From the NCBI GenBank assembly GCA_934168245.1, contig CAKPMY010000007.1, positions 1 through 64,000 of the forward strand: a stretch of DNA of 64,000 nucleotides. The letters are read 5' to 3'. The translations under genes and the position numbers were made by a program. This document shows, piece by piece, positions 7,678 to 16,709 of this stretch (position 1 is its first letter; each line of letters begins with the position of its first letter). The DNA is from an uncultured Bacilli bacterium. GTDB lineage: Bacteria > Bacillota_I > Bacilli_A > RF39 > UBA660. Under the pieces are notes generated by a model. That model searched no databases. It had not been told where the DNA came from and saw only the letters and a list, made by a program, of their open reading frames with translations.

Positions 7678-8628
7678 ATGGATGAGTTGTTTTTAAAGTG
7701 TTATCGATTAGTACTTGAGAATATACGTGATAGAGTTCCTTTTGAAGCAATTTCTCTACTGAGTATTTCAGTTCTTGCTTTATATCTAGTTGATAAAGAG
7801 ATAGTTTTAGAAAAAATGCCTAGTATAATACAAAATACGTGGATTAAAATTGAAAGGAAGTCAATCATAGAGCAAGTGCGTGAGGTTGGTATAAAAGATG
7901 AGGCTTGCTTTTCTCGAATTAATGGGGCGGTTTCTACTGTACTTTGTCATGATGAGTTTGGTAATCCTGCCGCGGGAAAAATTCTTTTTGTACCTTTAGA
8001 TTATAGTAAAAAGAGATTAGAGATTATTAATACTATAGTTCATGAACTTACACATTTGTTAAGGGAGCAAAAACCAGTTCTTGATGGGGAAATATTTACT
8101 TTGCAAGGTGGAGTTTCTATGAGCCGATACAATACTCGTACTGAAGTTTCTGAGAATGAGTTTCATTGGTTTGAAGATGCTATTGTTGAACATCATGTAA
8201 AAAAGGCTATCGATGCGTTGATGAGTTTTTTAGAAAATGATACCGATAAGACCAATTGTCTTATGGTTTTAGATGGTGGCAAAGAAACGTATAAAGACAT
8301 TGAAAATATTTCATATAGTTTTTTTAATATAACTATGGATGTTTTGAATGAGGATGATAACTTTAAGAAGATTATTGATGATTCTTTTCAAGGACAATAT
8401 GTAGGTGGTAGGTTAAGTAAATATTTTAATGAAGTAATGGCCGGAGAGGTGACCTTTTCGGAATATGCTTCACTTTTCGATCAACTAGGGGAAGCATTAG
8501 CAGCAAACAATCCTACTCCTATGGAAGGATTATTTAAAAAGATTGGAGATATTACAAGAGATTTTTATTTTAGGACAGGCGCCAATGAAAAAAGAGGAAT
8601 TAAAAGACCTTATGAAAAGGTTGAGTAA
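7678..8628 (+). CDS. Putative zincin-type metallopeptidase (HExxH), 316 aa
   Basis: Contains IVHELTHLL with HELTH at residues 122-126, the zinc-binding and catalytic motif of gluzincin-like peptidases. A Glu about 40 residues later (FEDAIVEHH, E166 or E171) is a good third ligand. The N-terminus (about 20-45) is hydrophobic but has no clear signal peptide, so it is probably cytoplasmic. The C-terminal half is helical and has no motif I know. A second protein of similar plan lies at 32421-33599, so this may be a local family of HExxH proteins. Family is not named with certainty; protease activity is inferred from the motif only. Confidence 0.75.
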   Translation: MDELFLKCYRLVLENIRDRVPFEAISLLSISVLALYLVDKEIVLEKMPSIIQNTWIKIERKSIIEQVREVGIKDEACFSRINGAVSTVLCHDEFGNPAAGKILFVPLDYSKKRLEIINTIVHELTHLLREQKPVLDGEIFTLQGGVSMSRYNTRTEVSENEFHWFEDAIVEHHVKKAIDALMSFLENDTDKTNCLMVLDGGKETYKDIENISYSFFNITMDVLNEDDNFKKIIDDSFQGQYVGGRLSKYFNEVMAGEVTFSEYASLFDQLGEALAANNPTPMEGLFKKIGDITRDFYFRTGANEKRGIKRPYEKVE

Positions 8629-8638
8629 TTTCTCTTTT

Positions 8639-9076
8639 TTATTTAGTAATAGTTTCCAATAAATTAATGTCTACAATATTTCCATTTTCGTATTTGGTTA
8701 AGGCTTCTATTATTAAAGTCTTGGCTCTTAGGCAATCCTGCATATTTTTTAGTTCTTCTAGTGAGTACCAAGCAACATCTAGGATCTCTTTTTTATCATA
8801 GTTAATTGAACCGTTAATAATTTTAGCACTAAATATTATACTTAGCCAGTTATCAGTTTCTGTTACTTTATTACTTAATTGAATTAGTCCAGTTAAGTCG
8901 ACAGTGTAACCGGTTTCTTCTAAAATCTCACGTTTAGTGCCTTCAATAATTGTTTCATTATCTTCTAAGTGACCAGCGGGAATATTCCATTTTCCTTGAC
9001 ATTTTTCTTTGGCTTCTTGAACTAATAAATATTTACCGTTTTGTTCAATGATTCCCCCTACTAGTATTTTTGGCAT
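8639..9076 (-). CDS. Nudix hydrolase, 145 aa
   Basis: The Nudix box is complete at about residues 35-57: G, five residues, E (GHLEDNE), then REILEETGY matching REUxEExGU. The family hydrolyses nucleoside diphosphates linked to another moiety (damaged NTPs, ADP-ribose, sugars) using Mg2+ bound by the box glutamates. Length is usual for a single-domain enzyme; no substrate-specific motif is visible. AGGAGG precedes the ATG. It follows the alpha/beta hydrolase by 48 nt and converges on the HExxH gene with only 10 nt between the stops. Confidence 0.92.
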   Translation of the reverse strand: MPKILVGGIIEQNGKYLLVQEAKEKCQGKWNIPAGHLEDNETIIEGTKREILEETGYTVDLTGLIQLSNKVTETDNWLSIIFSAKIINGSINYDKKEILDVAWYSLEELKNMQDCLRAKTLIIEALTKYENGNIVDINLLETITK

Positions 9077-9124
9077 AGTTATCCTCCTAAAGTATTTTAT
9101 AAAGATTGGACTTTGTCTTGTAAT

Positions 9125-9895
9125 TTACTTGAATGTATTTACAATAAATTTTGTTGTGACGGCTACGGCTTCTTGAAGAGCCTTTTCATTGTTTCTAAAA
9201 GTATGTTCTCCATCTTTTATTAGTTTTAAAGTTGGTGTTTGACATTTTTTAGAGACTTTTACCGATAATTCATAAGGAACTGTTTTATCGGCTGTACCAT
9301 GAACAAATAAGATTGGTAAGGACAATTGTTCTAGATTTTCATAAGGTTTTAGGCTATATACTTCATCAAATAGTTTTAGGCCATAATTTACTTTAGTACC
9401 ATTATTTTTTTCTCTTGTATAAAAGCCCTCTTTTTTGGCTATTTCATATCCTTCTTTGGTAAAAGCCTTATTAGATGGATCTTGATAATCTAGAACACCA
9501 TACCAAGATACTAGTCCTTTTATATTTGAATAGTCTTTATAATTTAATAAAGATATAATACTGGCTCCAAAACTAGCACCTAAAATGATAAATTCATTAT
9601 AATTTAGACTTTGTAGTAAGGAAATGGTACTTTTCAAATCTTCTATTTCACCAGAAATAGTCATTTCATAATCTTTTCCTGTACTTTCACCGTGAGAGCG
9701 AAAGTCAAATCTAAAAGTATTTATTTTGTTTTGTAATAGACTTAAAACTAAGGCATCAAAAGCACCATTTTCAGATTTATTGCCACCTAGCCCGTGACAT
9801 AAGATTACAATTTTTTTATTACTATTTGGTCTTGATAGTAAACCTTTTAAAAGTACGTTGTTGGTACTTCGATATTCTATTTTTTCTTCATTCAT
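9125..9895 (-). CDS. Alpha/beta hydrolase (esterase/acyl-hydrolase type), 256 aa
   Basis: A serine hydrolase with the oxyanion HG motif (ILCHGLGGNK, about 32-41), the nucleophile elbow GASFG near 105-109, an acid in the FVHGTADKTVP segment, and the catalytic His in GEHTF near 236. This order matches bacterial cinnamoyl-esterase-like or dipeptidyl-type hydrolases of about 250 residues. No signal peptide, so it is cytoplasmic. The start at 9895 has AAGGTGA a few nt upstream; a GTG three codons earlier is rejected. It lies 41 nt after the 9937-10371 gene and probably shares its transcript. The substrate is unknown. Confidence 0.9.
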   Translation of the reverse strand: MNEEKIEYRSTNNVLLKGLLSRPNSNKKIVILCHGLGGNKSENGAFDALVLSLLQNKINTFRFDFRSHGESTGKDYEMTISGEIEDLKSTISLLQSLNYNEFIILGASFGASIISLLNYKDYSNIKGLVSWYGVLDYQDPSNKAFTKEGYEIAKKEGFYTREKNNGTKVNYGLKLFDEVYSLKPYENLEQLSLPILFVHGTADKTVPYELSVKVSKKCQTPTLKLIKDGEHTFRNNEKALQEAVAVTTKFIVNTFK

Positions 9896-9936
9896 TTTTA
9901 TCACCTTACTATTATGTTTTTATACTAATTTTTTTA

Positions 9937-10371
9937 TTACTTTTTGGGTAGTGATTTAATTTTTACCTTTGCCCGTTCATGGACTGGCTCTTCTTTTGAA
10001 AGGTATAAATCTTGAGGCATATTAGCAATATAGTTTAATTCGTATAATAAACCTTTATCCGCACTTATGAAACTTTCTCTGGCGGATAGTGACCAAGTAC
10101 CATCTCTAAGAATGTATGCTGAGAGCATGTAATAACTTGGATCAACTACTTTTATTCTCTTTAATACGATTTTTTTATTTTCTTGCTGGTACTTTTCTAG
10201 AGGTAGTAAAGCAAGATGAGAAATGTTTTTTACTGGTATTTCTTCTTGGTAAGAAATAGTTCCATCTGTTGTTAGTTGAATAAGAGCAATAGGCCTTTCA
10301 TTGTCGTTTACAGTTACAGTTTCTACTTCTACACATTTTGTTGAGTCTTTTTTAAATTTTTTATAAAACAT
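9937..10371 (-). CDS. Protein of unknown function, 144 aa
   Basis: Unrecognised soluble protein. It is basic at both ends, with a beta-strand-rich middle (RPIALIQLTTDGTISY, IVLKRIKVVD) and no membrane segment, signal or catalytic motif. A purine-rich ribosome site (GGAGAGAG) precedes the ATG. It heads a short operon with the alpha/beta hydrolase and possibly the Nudix gene. Size and beta content recall small regulatory or ligand-binding domains, but I assign nothing. Confidence 0.7.
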   Translation of the reverse strand: MFYKKFKKDSTKCVEVETVTVNDNERPIALIQLTTDGTISYQEEIPVKNISHLALLPLEKYQQENKKIVLKRIKVVDPSYYMLSAYILRDGTWSLSARESFISADKGLLYELNYIANMPQDLYLSKEEPVHERAKVKIKSLPKK

Positions 10372-10404
10372 ATTATACTCTCTCCTTTTTGGTTTAAACT
10401 CTTA

Positions 10405-10416
10405 AGTATAGCATAA
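10405..10416 (-). promoter_or_regulatory. Extended -10 promoter for the 10371 gene
   Basis: Minus-strand TATGCTATACT (-10 TATACT at 10405-10410) without a good -35. It matches the extended -10 style seen at other promoters in this window. Confidence 0.5.
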
Positions 10417-10545
10417 CATATTTTAGAAGTTTTGTGATAGCAGGAGTTGTTTTTTCAAAAAGAAAAAGACTAAAATTTAGCCCTTTAATTATAGAATGCA
10501 ACTTATTTTAAGCCTTTTCTTGGTTTTGAATGAGATTTGGTTTTT

Positions 10546-11109
10546 TTAAGAATAATATGTATTGCCTGATGAGTCCTTTTTAGCGACGGTTCCATCGGCA
10601 AAGGTTTCATCTCCTTTATAGTTAGTCGTACTAGAAGTTATATTTCCATCTTTATCCGTATAGGTGGTAACACCTAAGCCATTACTGTAGCCTGTTGCTG
10701 CATAATTACCTACTTCATCGGTAAATGTTTGCTGCCCAAAACCATTATCAATAGATGCTCCAATCATATTACCTTCTTCATCGTAGTACGACGTTTTGCC
10801 AGATACATCTGTAAAGGCACGAGCTGGTTTTCTTTTCTCTTTCTTTTTTGCCTTTTCTTTAGCAAGGTCATCATTAATTGAATTTTGATAGACAGCACTA
10901 CTTGGGGAAGGCTTTCCTGAGTAACTAGTAACTTCAAAAGTATTTCTAAAGAATTTATAGATTAAAAGTGCAATTCCACAAGTTGCAACTGTTGGGACAA
11001 CAAGTAAAATGGCAGTTATGGGCTTTATTGGCTGACAAACTTTTTTAATTAAAAAATATACTCCTAATGATATTATGGCTACTATGATAATTATAATTAC
11101 GGAACTCAT
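10546..11109 (-). CDS. Two-TM membrane protein with YD-like C-terminal repeats, 187 aa
   Basis: Two hydrophobic helices (about 2-21 and 31-53), then a basic linker (KEKAKKKEKRKPARA) and a C-terminal half of short repeats resembling TDxxGxxTSYxDxxGN, in the form FTDVSGKTSYYDEEGN, FTDEVGNYAATGYSNG, YTDKDGNITSSTTNY. These look like YD-type beta repeats. Topology is uncertain: the basic linker suggests the repeats may be cytoplasmic. GAGGTGAT precedes the ATG. It stands alone between the 10371 operon and ppdK. Function unknown. Confidence 0.7.
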   Translation of the reverse strand: MSSVIIIIIVAIISLGVYFLIKKVCQPIKPITAILLVVPTVATCGIALLIYKFFRNTFEVTSYSGKPSPSSAVYQNSINDDLAKEKAKKKEKRKPARAFTDVSGKTSYYDEEGNMIGASIDNGFGQQTFTDEVGNYAATGYSNGLGVTTYTDKDGNITSSTTNYKGDETFADGTVAKKDSSGNTYYS

Positions 11110-11128
11110 TTTATCACCTCTATTATAG

Positions 11129-11157
11129 AGTATAACAGAACTTTTAGATTATTTCTA
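11129..11157 (-). promoter_or_regulatory. Promoter of the 10546-11109 gene
   Basis: Minus-strand -35 TAGAAA (11152-11157), 17-bp spacer, TGT, -10 TATACT (11129-11134), with the RBS just downstream. Confidence 0.5.
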
Positions 11158-11200
11158 GATGTCATTGTTGGGGGATTAGAAATTGCTGGTATTTTTTTCG

Positions 11201-11229
11201 AAAAGAAAACTCTATCAACGGATAGAGTT
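11201..11229 (-). terminator. Terminator of ppdK
   Basis: A 9-bp stem AACTCTATC/GATAGAGTT (11208-11216 with 11221-11229), a four-base loop, and TTTTCTTTT on the minus strand. Confidence 0.85.
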
Positions 11230-11261
11230 ATTCTATATTTTTGCATTCTTTTATGGAAAGA

Positions 11262-13886
11262 TTATTCTTTATTATTGATTGCAGCTTGAGCAGCGGCTAA
11301 TCTTGCTACTGGTACACGGAATGGTGAACAAGATACATAATCAAGTCCTACTCTATGACAGAAATCAATACTCTTTGGATCCCCACCATGTTCACCACAG
11401 ATTCCTAAGTGAATATTTGGTCTAGTTTTGCGACCAAGTTCAGCAGCCATAGCAACTAATTTACCAACACCAGTTTGATCGATTGTTGCGAATGGATCTT
11501 GTTCAAGAATTTTCTTCTTGTAATAATCTCCTAAGAATTTAGTAGCATCATCTCTTGAGAAACCAAATGTCATTTGAGTTAAGTCATTTGTACCGAAACT
11601 GAAGAATTCAGCCTCTTCTGCTATTTCATCAGCAGTTAGAGCGGCTCTTGGAATTTCGATCATAGTACCAACTTCATACTTTAAGTCAGCACCTTTTTCC
11701 TTAATAATTTCATTTGCTGTTTCTACAACAATATTTTTAACATATTTTAATTCTTTTACAGTTCCAACTAGTGGAATCATAATTTCAGGAATAACTGTTT
11801 TGCCTTCATTTTGAACATTTATTGCTGCTTCAATTACGGCTCTTGTTTGCATTTTAGCAATTTCTGGATAAGTAATTGCTAGACGGCAACCACGATGTCC
11901 CATCATTGGATTGAATTCTTTTAATGATTCAACTCTATTCTTTAAGGCTTCAAAAGTCATACCTAAACTTTCAGCTAAAGGTTTAATTTCTTCATCTGTA
12001 TGTGGTAAGAATTCATGTAGAGGTGGGTCTAAGAAACGAATTGTTACTGTATAACCATCCATGGCTCTAAATAAGCCTTCAAAGTCATCTCTTTGATATG
12101 GAAGAATTTTTTCTAGCGCTTCTTCACGTGCTTCTACAGTTGTTGCAGTAATCATACGACGGAAGTTAAAGATTCTTTCTTCCTCAAAGAACATATGCTC
12201 AGTACGGCATAGACCAATTCCTTCAGCACCGAACTTTCTAGCCTGAAGAGCATCTCTTGGAGTATCAGCATTTGTTCTGATTTTTAATTTACGAGTAGCA
12301 TCAGCCCATTCCATGATTGTTTCAAAGTTACCTGAAATTTCTGGTTCAACGGTTTTAATTTGTTCTCCGTAAACATTACCAGTTGATCCATCAAGACTGA
12401 TATAGTCTCCTTCATGGAATGTTGTGCCATCTTTTAATTTTAAAGTTTTATTTTCTTCATCAACAATGATATCACCACAACCTGATACACAGCAAGTACC
12501 CATACCACGAGCAACAACGGCAGCGTGTGAAGTCATACCTCCACGTACAGTTAAGATACCATGAGCTAAGTTCATACCTTCGATATCTTCTGGTGAAGTT
12601 TCAAGTCTTGCTAAGATAAGATCTTTTTCTCCTGCTTCATGCATTTTAATTACATCTTCAGCAGTAAAACATAATTTACCAGTTGCAGCGCCAGGAGAAG
12701 CAGCAAGTCCAGTAGCAATTACTTTAGCAGCCTTTAGACTAGCATCATCGAAGTTAGGATGTAGCAATTGATCTAATTGCTTTGGTTCAATCTTTAATAA
12801 GGCTTCTTCCTTAGAAATCATACCTTCATTTACTAAGTCTACAGCAATTTTTAAAGCAGCCTTAGCAGTTCTTTTACCATTTCTTGTTTGTAACATGAAT
12901 AGTTTACCATCTTCAATAGTAAATTCCATATCTTGCATGTCACGATAATGGTCTTCTAGAATCTTACAAATTTTCTTGAATTCTTCGTAACATTCTGGCA
13001 TTACTTCTTTTAATGTTTCAATACTTTTTGGTGTACGAATTCCTGCTACAACGTCTTCACCTTGAGCATTCATTAAGTATTCACCATATAATTTATTTTC
13101 TCCAGTTGCTGGGTTTCTTGTGAAGGCAACACCTGTTCCTGATGTTTCACCTTTATTACCATAAACCATTTCTTGAACGTTTACAGCAGTTCCCCATTCA
13201 CTAGGAATGTCATTTAAACGACGATATGTAATTGCTCTATCATTGTTCCAACTTCTAAATACAGCTTTTACAGCCTCTATTAGTTGTTCTTTTGGATCTT
13301 GTGGAAAATCAGCATTAGCATGTTTCCTATATTCTCCTTTATAGATTTCAATTACTTCTTTTAAATCATCAGCAGTTAATTCTGTATCGAATTCAACATT
13401 CTTTTCTTCTTTAATTTTATCGAAAAGTCTTTCAAATGATGATTTTGGGAAGCCCATAACAACATCAGCAAACATTTGAATAAAACGACGATAAGAATCG
13501 TAAACGAATCTTGGGTTATTTGTTACTTCACTAAATCCTTCAGCAACAGCATCGTTTAATCCTAGATTTAAAACTGTATCCATCATACCAGGCATACTTG
13601 CTCTAGCACCAGATCTTACAGATACTAATAATGGATTCTTAACATCGCCCATTGTTTTACCTGTTATCTCTTCTAGTTCTTTGATTTTAGATTCAATTTC
13701 TTCTATGATTGAGGAATTTAGTTTTTCACCATCTTCGTAGTATTTTGTACAAGCCTCTGTAGTTACTGTAAAACCTCTTGGAACTGGTAAGCCGATATTA
13801 GTCATTTCTGCTAAGTTGGCACCTTTACCACCTAAGAGATTACGCATATCTTTACTTCCTTCAGTAAACATATATACATATTTCAT
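11262..13886 (-). CDS. ppdK: Pyruvate, phosphate dikinase
   Basis: Converts pyruvate, ATP and phosphate to and from PEP, AMP and PPi; in fermentative Gram-positives it often works with a PPi-based glycolysis. At 874 residues it is full length. The N-terminal ATP-grasp domain starts with GGKGANLAEM; the central swivelling domain has GGMTSHAAVVARGMG with the phospho-transfer His; the C-terminal TIM barrel binds PEP/pyruvate (GAEGIGLCRTEHMF, MGHRGCRL, FGTNDLTQM, GICGEHGGDP). GGAGGG precedes the ATG. It is a single-gene transcript with a good promoter and terminator. No separate PPDK regulatory protein is seen next to it. Confidence 0.97.
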   Translation of the reverse strand: MKYVYMFTEGSKDMRNLLGGKGANLAEMTNIGLPVPRGFTVTTEACTKYYEDGEKLNSSIIEEIESKIKELEEITGKTMGDVKNPLLVSVRSGARASMPGMMDTVLNLGLNDAVAEGFSEVTNNPRFVYDSYRRFIQMFADVVMGFPKSSFERLFDKIKEEKNVEFDTELTADDLKEVIEIYKGEYRKHANADFPQDPKEQLIEAVKAVFRSWNNDRAITYRRLNDIPSEWGTAVNVQEMVYGNKGETSGTGVAFTRNPATGENKLYGEYLMNAQGEDVVAGIRTPKSIETLKEVMPECYEEFKKICKILEDHYRDMQDMEFTIEDGKLFMLQTRNGKRTAKAALKIAVDLVNEGMISKEEALLKIEPKQLDQLLHPNFDDASLKAAKVIATGLAASPGAATGKLCFTAEDVIKMHEAGEKDLILARLETSPEDIEGMNLAHGILTVRGGMTSHAAVVARGMGTCCVSGCGDIIVDEENKTLKLKDGTTFHEGDYISLDGSTGNVYGEQIKTVEPEISGNFETIMEWADATRKLKIRTNADTPRDALQARKFGAEGIGLCRTEHMFFEEERIFNFRRMITATTVEAREEALEKILPYQRDDFEGLFRAMDGYTVTIRFLDPPLHEFLPHTDEEIKPLAESLGMTFEALKNRVESLKEFNPMMGHRGCRLAITYPEIAKMQTRAVIEAAINVQNEGKTVIPEIMIPLVGTVKELKYVKNIVVETANEIIKEKGADLKYEVGTMIEIPRAALTADEIAEEAEFFSFGTNDLTQMTFGFSRDDATKFLGDYYKKKILEQDPFATIDQTGVGKLVAMAAELGRKTRPNIHLGICGEHGGDPKSIDFCHRVGLDYVSCSPFRVPVARLAAAQAAINNKE

Positions 13887-13921
13887 ATTCTATATTCCCT
13901 CCTATGTCATTAGACTCTTTT

Positions 13922-13950
13922 AGTATAGCAATTTATTGGTTTTATAACAA
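13922..13950 (-). promoter_or_regulatory. Promoter of ppdK
   Basis: Minus-strand -35 TTGTTA (13945-13950), 17-bp spacer, TGC, -10 TATACT (13922-13927). Confidence 0.75.
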
Positions 13951-13985
13951 GTTTTTTTCTGATTTTTAACGATTTTTTTACATAG

Positions 13986-14010
13986 AAAAAGACTTATTTT
14001 AATAAGTCTT
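13986..14010 (-). terminator. Terminator of trxA, inside the 3' end of the gene
   Basis: A 10-bp stem AAGACTTATT/AATAAGTCTT (13989-13998 with 14001-14010) with T5 after it on the minus strand. Its ascending arm is coding sequence and the stop codon lies in the descending arm. Confidence 0.85.
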
Positions 14011-14293
14011 TAATGGCATCTTTTTCTAAATAGCCAATTGAAGTTTGTTCTTCTTTTCCCTTTTTAAATACTTTTAAAGTTGGGATAGACATAATACCAT
14101 ACCTACCTGCTAAGGCTTGATGTTTATCGACGTCAACTTTTATAACTGTTAAATCTTTATTTTCTTTAGATATTTCATCAATAATAGGACTTATTAAGCG
14201 ACATGGGCCACACCAAGTGGCATAAAAGTCTACTAGAACTAAATCATTATTTATTAATTGATCAAAATCTTGTTCATTTTCTAAGAATATCAT
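13994..14293 (-). CDS. trxA: Thioredoxin
   Basis: A single thioredoxin fold of 99 residues with the active site ATWCGPC (C28 and C31) and the cis-Pro loop SIPTLKVF near 71-78. It reduces protein disulfides in the cytoplasm using electrons from thioredoxin reductase, which is not encoded here. No signal peptide. The start has AAGGAA a few bases upstream. It follows cvpA by 23 nt and ends in an intrinsic terminator, so the two form a small operon. Confidence 0.95.
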   Translation of the reverse strand: MIFLENEQDFDQLINNDLVLVDFYATWCGPCRLISPIIDEISKENKDLTVIKVDVDKHQALAGRYGIMSIPTLKVFKKGKEEQTSIGYLEKDAIKDLLK

Positions 14294-14316
14294 ATTAATT
14301 CCTTTCCTTTGACGTT

Positions 14317-15063
14317 TTACTTGTATTTTGCTATTACTTTATCGATTCCTTTGACACCTTCTAGTTTGTCTAGAATTACTAATTGTTCAACAGTATGAGC
14401 AGTTGTTATATCGTACTTTATCATAGTATCGATTATTTGTAAATTGGCATCATTAGTACTTATCTTTTTGTTTACTACTTTGTCGGCAACTGTATAAATA
14501 TCAGTTATAGAATTAGTTACATTACTAGTACTACTTGATAAGATTGGACTCTTATAAACAATAGTATTAACTAGATAACTATTTTTATACATTTTGAAAT
14601 TTTGAAATGGTAAAACTAGGAATAATAGTATTAAAAAGGCAAATAAGTATCCTTCTAATAATCCGATGATAAAGCCACCAATTGCTGATGGTAACTTTAA
14701 GATTATAGTGGCATTAACTAGTTTTTGGAGTAATCCAGAGACGGTTGTTAAAATACCATAAATGGATAATAGTAAGACTATTATAATGATGAAGGCTAAT
14801 AGTTGATATATTAAAATATTTATAGAAACTAGGCCTTCTAGTTCACCTTTAAAAGTAAAGAATGGAAAATATTTACATAGAAAATTGCCGAATTGATCTT
14901 TTAGTTGAAAAGCAACTAAGAAAACGATGATAATTCCAACTAGGGATACCGCTCCTTTTATTACTCCTTGTTTGGCTCCGGCGATTGCAAATATAGCAAT
15001 AAATAGTACTATACCGATGTCAAATACTATACCTTTGTCAAGTATATCTGTAAGTATACTCAT
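14317..15063 (-). CDS. CvpA-family membrane protein, 248 aa
   Basis: Four or five membrane helices: about 13-30, 35-55 and 82-104, a Gly-rich one near 128-152 (AIGGFIIGLLEGYLFAFLILL), then a soluble C-terminal tail of about 90 residues. Helix pattern and the early FDIGIVLFIAIFAIAGAKQGVIKG motif fit the CvpA (colicin V production) family, whose role is not well understood. The ATG at 15063 is preferred because AGGAGAGTG lies 6 nt upstream; a start three codons earlier is weaker. It is divergent from rnhC with overlapping AT-rich promoter sequence, and precedes trxA. Confidence 0.85.
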   Translation of the reverse strand: MSILTDILDKGIVFDIGIVLFIAIFAIAGAKQGVIKGAVSLVGIIIVFLVAFQLKDQFGNFLCKYFPFFTFKGELEGLVSINILIYQLLAFIIIIVLLLSIYGILTTVSGLLQKLVNATIILKLPSAIGGFIIGLLEGYLFAFLILLFLVLPFQNFKMYKNSYLVNTIVYKSPILSSSTSNVTNSITDIYTVADKVVNKKISTNDANLQIIDTMIKYDITTAHTVEQLVILDKLEGVKGIDKVIAKYK

Positions 15064-15085
15064 TTTAATCACTCTCCTATTTTTA

Positions 15086-15118
15086 ATTATAAACTATTTT
15101 TAGTAATTATGCTATAAT
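15086..15118 (+). promoter_or_regulatory. Overlapping divergent promoters, rnhC and cvpA
   Basis: On the plus strand TATGCTATAAT (-10 at 15113-15118) drives rnhC, with only a weak -35 (TAAACT, 15090-15095). On the minus strand a TATAAT lies at 15086-15091 for cvpA. The two start regions overlap within 35 bp. Confidence 0.5.
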
Positions 15119-15137
15119 AATTTTAGAGGTGGACATA

Positions 15138-16049
15138 ATGAACGTAGTTATTAAAGTAAATGATGAAATAAAACAGAAAATGATTGAATATTATAAAGAT
15201 AAAAAAAGAGATAAAGTTATTCCTTATGTTGTTTTTCAGGCAGAGGAAGAAGACACAGTTATTACAATGTATGAATCTGGCAAAGTAATGTTTCAAGGAA
15301 AAAGTGCGGATGTTGATGCAGCGATGTGGGGAGTGGCTTTGGAAAATACAAAAGAAAAACAAGAAGAAGCAAAAAAAGCCGATGCAAAATATTACAATAC
15401 TAATGCTGTTGGATCAGATGAAGTTGGCACTGGAGATTATTTTGGACCGATTGTTGTTACGGCTACTTATGTAAAAAAAGAAGATATACCTTATTTAGAG
15501 AGTTTAGGCGTTGGAGATTCTAAAAAGATAGATGATTCTAAGATCTTAAAAATTGCGCCAGAAATTGCTAAGCGAGTTAAGTATCGTAGTATTATACTTA
15601 GTAATAAAGAATACAATGAAAAGTATGCAAAAGATATTAATATGAATAAGATTAAGGCAATTATGCATAATAAGGTTTTATATCAATTAATGCAAGAAGA
15701 AAAACCAGTCGTTGATTATATTATTGTTGATGAGTTTGCTAGAGAAGCAAGATATTATGAATATTTAAGAGATGTTAAAGATGTACAACGTGATATTACT
15801 TTTATTACAAAGGCAGAAGATAAGAATTTGGCGGTTGCCGCTGGTTCAATTATTAGTAGATATATTTTCTTGAAAGAGTTTGATAAGTTATGTGATAGTA
15901 TTCATATTCCATTACCTAAAGGTGCTGGTAAGGATGTTGATACTATTGGTGAAGAGGTCGTTGAAAAATACGGGAAGGATAAGTTAAAAGAAATTGCGAA
16001 GTTTAATTTTAAAAATACAGATAGGATTTTACATACGATGGTTATGTAG
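15138..16049 (+). CDS. rnhC: Ribonuclease HIII
   Basis: Cuts the RNA strand of RNA-DNA hybrids. The N-terminal 80 residues form the TBP-like substrate-binding domain typical of RNase HIII rather than HII. The catalytic domain starts with GSDEVGTGDYFGP, with the active acidic pair D94/E95 (type HIII has DE here). Further acids lie in DYIIVDEFA, and AGSIISRY is the conserved C-terminal segment. Length (303) is normal. I start at the ATG at 15138, which has AGAGGTGG just upstream; a GTG three codons earlier is inside that site. The methyltransferase gene follows after 11 nt. Confidence 0.95.
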   Translation: MNVVIKVNDEIKQKMIEYYKDKKRDKVIPYVVFQAEEEDTVITMYESGKVMFQGKSADVDAAMWGVALENTKEKQEEAKKADAKYYNTNAVGSDEVGTGDYFGPIVVTATYVKKEDIPYLESLGVGDSKKIDDSKILKIAPEIAKRVKYRSIILSNKEYNEKYAKDINMNKIKAIMHNKVLYQLMQEEKPVVDYIIVDEFAREARYYEYLRDVKDVQRDITFITKAEDKNLAVAAGSIISRYIFLKEFDKLCDSIHIPLPKGAGKDVDTIGEEVVEKYGKDKLKEIAKFNFKNTDRILHTMVM

Positions 16050-16060
16050 GTGAAGATAGT

Positions 16061-16672
16061 ATGAGTGATTTTAATCTATATTGGGATGATATTCATAAGA
16101 AGTATAATTCAACTTATGATGACTGGTTAAATAAGTATACAAAACTATTTAATAAAGATTTTAAATTTATAGAACTTGGGTGTGGAAGAGCTTATTGCAG
16201 CAAGTACTTGGTTTCTCTTGGTTTTAGTAATGTTATTGCTACTGACTTTTCTACAGCAGTATTAGAAATGGTAAACGATGAGAACAAAGATATAGAAACT
16301 ATGCTATTTGACATGACAGGAGGATTACCATTTGCTGATGATTCGGTCGATGTTGTTATTGCGGATTTATGTTTACATTATTTTGATAGTGAAACGACTA
16401 AATATATTATTAAAGAAATTTTACGAATACTAAAAAAAGATGGCTATCTTTTAGTTAGAGTTAATTCAACCAAGGAAGTACAACAGAAAAATAATTTGGA
16501 AAAAATCGATCATAATTTTTACTTTGATGGAAATATTTATAAAAGATATTTTGATGAGGAAGATTGCTATTATTACTTTAAAGATTTTAAGGTTTACTAT
16601 TTACAAGAGTCGGCAATGGATAGATATGATAATCCTAAAGTACTATGGGAATTATGTCTTAGAAAAAATTAA
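16061..16672 (+). CDS. Class I SAM-dependent methyltransferase, 203 aa
   Basis: The Rossmann-type SAM site is FIELGCGRAYCSKYL (motif I, about 36-50), then ATDFS (acidic end of strand 2), LFDMTGGLPFADDSVDVVIADLCLHYF (motifs II-III) and LRILKKDGYLLVRVN (motif IV-V). This matches Methyltransf_11-like small-molecule or tail-modifying enzymes; the substrate is unknown. It is cotranscribed with rnhC and ends in a bidirectional terminator shared with the kinase operon on the other strand. Confidence 0.9.
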   Translation: MSDFNLYWDDIHKKYNSTYDDWLNKYTKLFNKDFKFIELGCGRAYCSKYLVSLGFSNVIATDFSTAVLEMVNDENKDIETMLFDMTGGLPFADDSVDVVIADLCLHYFDSETTKYIIKEILRILKKDGYLLVRVNSTKEVQQKNNLEKIDHNFYFDGNIYKRYFDEEDCYYYFKDFKVYYLQESAMDRYDNPKVLWELCLRKN

Positions 16673-16679
16673 GTAAAGT

Positions 16680-16709
16680 AAAAGACTTCATTAGTTTGTG
16701 AAGTCTTTT
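16680..16709. terminator. Bidirectional terminator, methyltransferase versus kinase operon
   Basis: An 11-bp stem AAAAGACTTCA/TGAAGTCTTTT with an 8-nt loop, and A/T runs on both sides. Confidence 0.85.
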
